Assembly (NCBI GenBank): GCA_045591645.1
Contig: JAZNTG010000048.1
Location: 1-12,975, forward strand
DNA length: 12,975 nucleotides
Direction: 5' to 3'
Source of the DNA: SFWF01 sp045591645
GTDB taxonomy: Bacteria; Bacillota; Clostridia; Oscillospirales; Acutalibacteraceae
Part shown: piece after piece, positions 12,546-12,975 of the stretch
How positions within the stretch are numbered: position 1 is the stretch's first letter
How the letters are laid out: each line of letters begins with the position of its first letter
Program-made: the position numbers and the translations under genes
The notes under the pieces: model-generated
The model's input: the letters and a program-made list of their open reading frames with translations, nothing else
What the model was told of the DNA's origin: nothing
The model's database searches: none

Positions 12546-12621
12546 TGGTGGACGCTAAGGGACTCGAACCCATGACCGCCCGCACGTCAAGCGGGTGCTC
12601 TACCAGCTGAGCTAAACGTCC
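12546..12621 (-). tRNA. tRNA-Val (GAC)
   Basis: A 76-nt cloverleaf with encoded CCA. The acceptor stem is GGACGTT with AGCGTCC (one G-U pair at 6-67). The D-arm is GCTC/GAGC. The anticodon stem CCCGC/GCGGG holds loop TTGACGT, whose anticodon GAC reads GUC (Val). The T-arm is ATGGG-TTCGAGT-CCCTT and has a T-T mismatch at pair 50-64. That mismatch and the 6-67 wobble both fall in the 25-bp segment shared with the downstream element. Otherwise the gene looks functional, with a promoter upstream. Confidence 0.93.
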
Positions 12622-12641
12622 GAATTTTATCGGCAAGTGGT

Positions 12642-12670
12642 ATGATAACATATAATATAACAAAAATCAA
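12642..12670 (-). promoter_or_regulatory. Probable promoter of tRNA-Val
   Basis: On the minus strand: TTGATT (12670-12665), 17 nt, TATCAT (12647-12642), with a start near 12635, 14 nt before the tRNA. The run of TATA-like sequence nearby offers alternative -10 boxes. Confidence 0.5.
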
Positions 12671-12689
12671 CCCTTTTATTAATTTGTTC

Positions 12690-12718
12690 TTGATTTTTTT
12701 AAATGTTTACACTATAAT
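12690..12718 (+). promoter_or_regulatory. Promoter of tRNA-Leu
   Basis: TTGATT (12690-12695), 17 nt, TATAAT (12713-12718). Start near 12725, 4 nt before the mature tRNA 5' end. Confidence 0.75.
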
Positions 12719-12728
12719 ACATATATTC

Positions 12729-12815
12729 GCCGGTGTGTTGGAATTGGCAGACGAGGCGGACTCAAAATCCGTTGGTAGCGATACCGTGCGGGTTCGACCC
12801 CCGCCACCGGCACCA
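12729..12815 (+). tRNA. tRNA-Leu (CAA)
   Basis: An 87-nt class II tRNA with encoded CCA. The acceptor stem GCCGGTG/CACCGGC pairs perfectly. The anticodon stem GCGGA/TCCGT holds loop CTCAAAA, giving anticodon CAA (reads UUG). The long variable arm contains GGTA-GCGA-TACC. The T-arm GCGGG-TTCGACC-CCCGC is perfect. It is divergent from tRNA-Val and has its own promoter and terminator. Confidence 0.95.
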
Positions 12816-12816
12816 G

Positions 12817-12861
12817 AAAATAACTCGCATTTGTCGTAGACAAATGCGAGTTATTTTATTT
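12817..12861 (+). terminator. Terminator of tRNA-Leu
   Basis: A perfect 19-bp stem (12817-12835 with 12839-12857) with a 3-nt GTA loop, whose 3' arm ends in TTTT followed by ATTT. It begins one base after the CCA end. Confidence 0.9.
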
Positions 12862-12891
12862 CACATTGCGATAGCAATATTTCATTGAATA

Positions 12892-12900
12892 TGCTATAAT
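12892..12900 (+). promoter_or_regulatory. Extended -10 promoter of the right-edge gene
   Basis: TGC-TATAAT at 12892-12900, an extended -10 box; no good -35 at 17 nt. An inverted repeat ATTGC-GATA-GCAAT (12865-12878) lies just upstream and might be an operator or simply occupy the -35 region. Confidence 0.5.
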
Positions 12901-12928
12901 CAATTAAACAATTGTTTTTGCAGAGGTG

Positions 12929-12975
12929 TTGAAAATTAACAGACCATATATTATCTGCCATATGACAATGTCTAT
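12929..12975 (+). CDS. Start of a probable RibD-C / DHFR-family protein (partial)
   Basis: A frame opening at TTG (12929) or GTG (12926) reads K-I-N-R-P-Y-I-I-C-H-M-T-M-S before the window ends. R-P-Y-I-I-C-H-M is typical of the start of RibD C-terminal-domain / dihydrofolate-reductase-family oxidoreductases, where it forms the first strand of the nucleotide-binding fold. AGAGG at 12922-12926 is unusually close to either start codon; an in-frame TAA lies at 12905-12907, so no distant start is possible. Only about 15 residues are visible, so the family call is tentative. Confidence 0.5.
   Translation, partial: MKINRPYIICHMTMS

Larger units (their letters stand above)
12382..12567. repeat. 25-bp perfect direct repeat of the tRNA-Val 3' end
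   Basis: Positions 12382-12406 and 12543-12567 are identical over 25 bp and differ on both sides. The repeat covers, in tRNA terms, most of the T-loop, the 3' strand of the T-stem, the 3' acceptor strand, the discriminator, CCA and the next three bases (AAT). The period is 161 bp. The layout, a direct repeat of a tRNA 3' end flanking a unit, is what site-specific integration into a tRNA gene leaves behind (attL/attR-like). Confidence 0.85.

Noticed and set aside
12642..12839. Open frame of 65 codons on the plus strand across the tRNA-Leu gene
   Set aside because: Its C-terminal half is the translated tRNA-Leu, and no RBS precedes it; the tRNA cloverleaf explains the conservation.

Overview
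The window looks like a chromosomal segment from an uncultured low-to-mid GC Firmicute, most likely a gut clostridium (Oscillospiraceae/Ruminococcaceae-like). Support: strong AGGAGG ribosome-binding sites, canonical sigma-A promoters (TTGACA-N17-TATAAT), short hairpin-plus-T-run terminators after most units, CCA-encoded tRNAs, and housekeeping proteins (SerC, RF3, PNPase, S15) of Firmicute type. The taxon is inferred from style, not from a marker comparison.

Layout. Positions 1-1800 are a phage-type or integrative-element module. On the minus strand are a double zinc-ribbon protein, a DUF1492/sigma-region-4-like HTH protein and the first codons of a third gene that leaves the window. On the plus strand is a Cro/CI-type repressor overlapping an ImmA/IrrE-type metallopeptidase. 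Between them (788-916) is a switch-like region: two perfect sigma-A promoters facing each other, and four related inverted repeats (TTAC-N8-GTAA type) whose centres are 42, 32 and 32 bp apart.

Positions 1830-7770 are core chromosome. serC (plus) is followed on the minus strand by prfC, pnp and rpsO. prfC is bracketed by two copies, in opposite orientation, of a ~155 bp palindrome-rich element. rpsO-pnp is the classical S15-PNPase pair; the intergenic space holds a terminator and then a long imperfect hairpin, a plausible RNase III/PNPase autoregulation target. RBS positions reset the starts of pnp, rpsO, immA, the CofE-like gene and the MFS gene relative to the longest reading frame.

Positions 7773-12241 hold a YwaF/TIGR02206-like membrane protein (minus), a plus-strand CofE-like (F420-0:glutamate ligase family) protein with its own promoter and terminator, and a coupled minus-strand pair: an MFS transporter of SLC45/sucrose-transporter type followed by a membrane-anchored GDPD-family phosphodiesterase.

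Positions 12339-12975 hold a tRNA-Val(GAC) gene (minus) whose last 25 bp (3' acceptor/T-arm half, CCA and three more bases) are duplicated 161 bp downstream at the end of a highly structured, separately terminated ~107 nt element. This is the most unusual structure in the window and resembles a small element parasitising a tRNA 3' end. A tRNA-Leu(CAA) gene (plus), its terminator, and the start of a probable RibD-C/DHFR-family gene complete the window.
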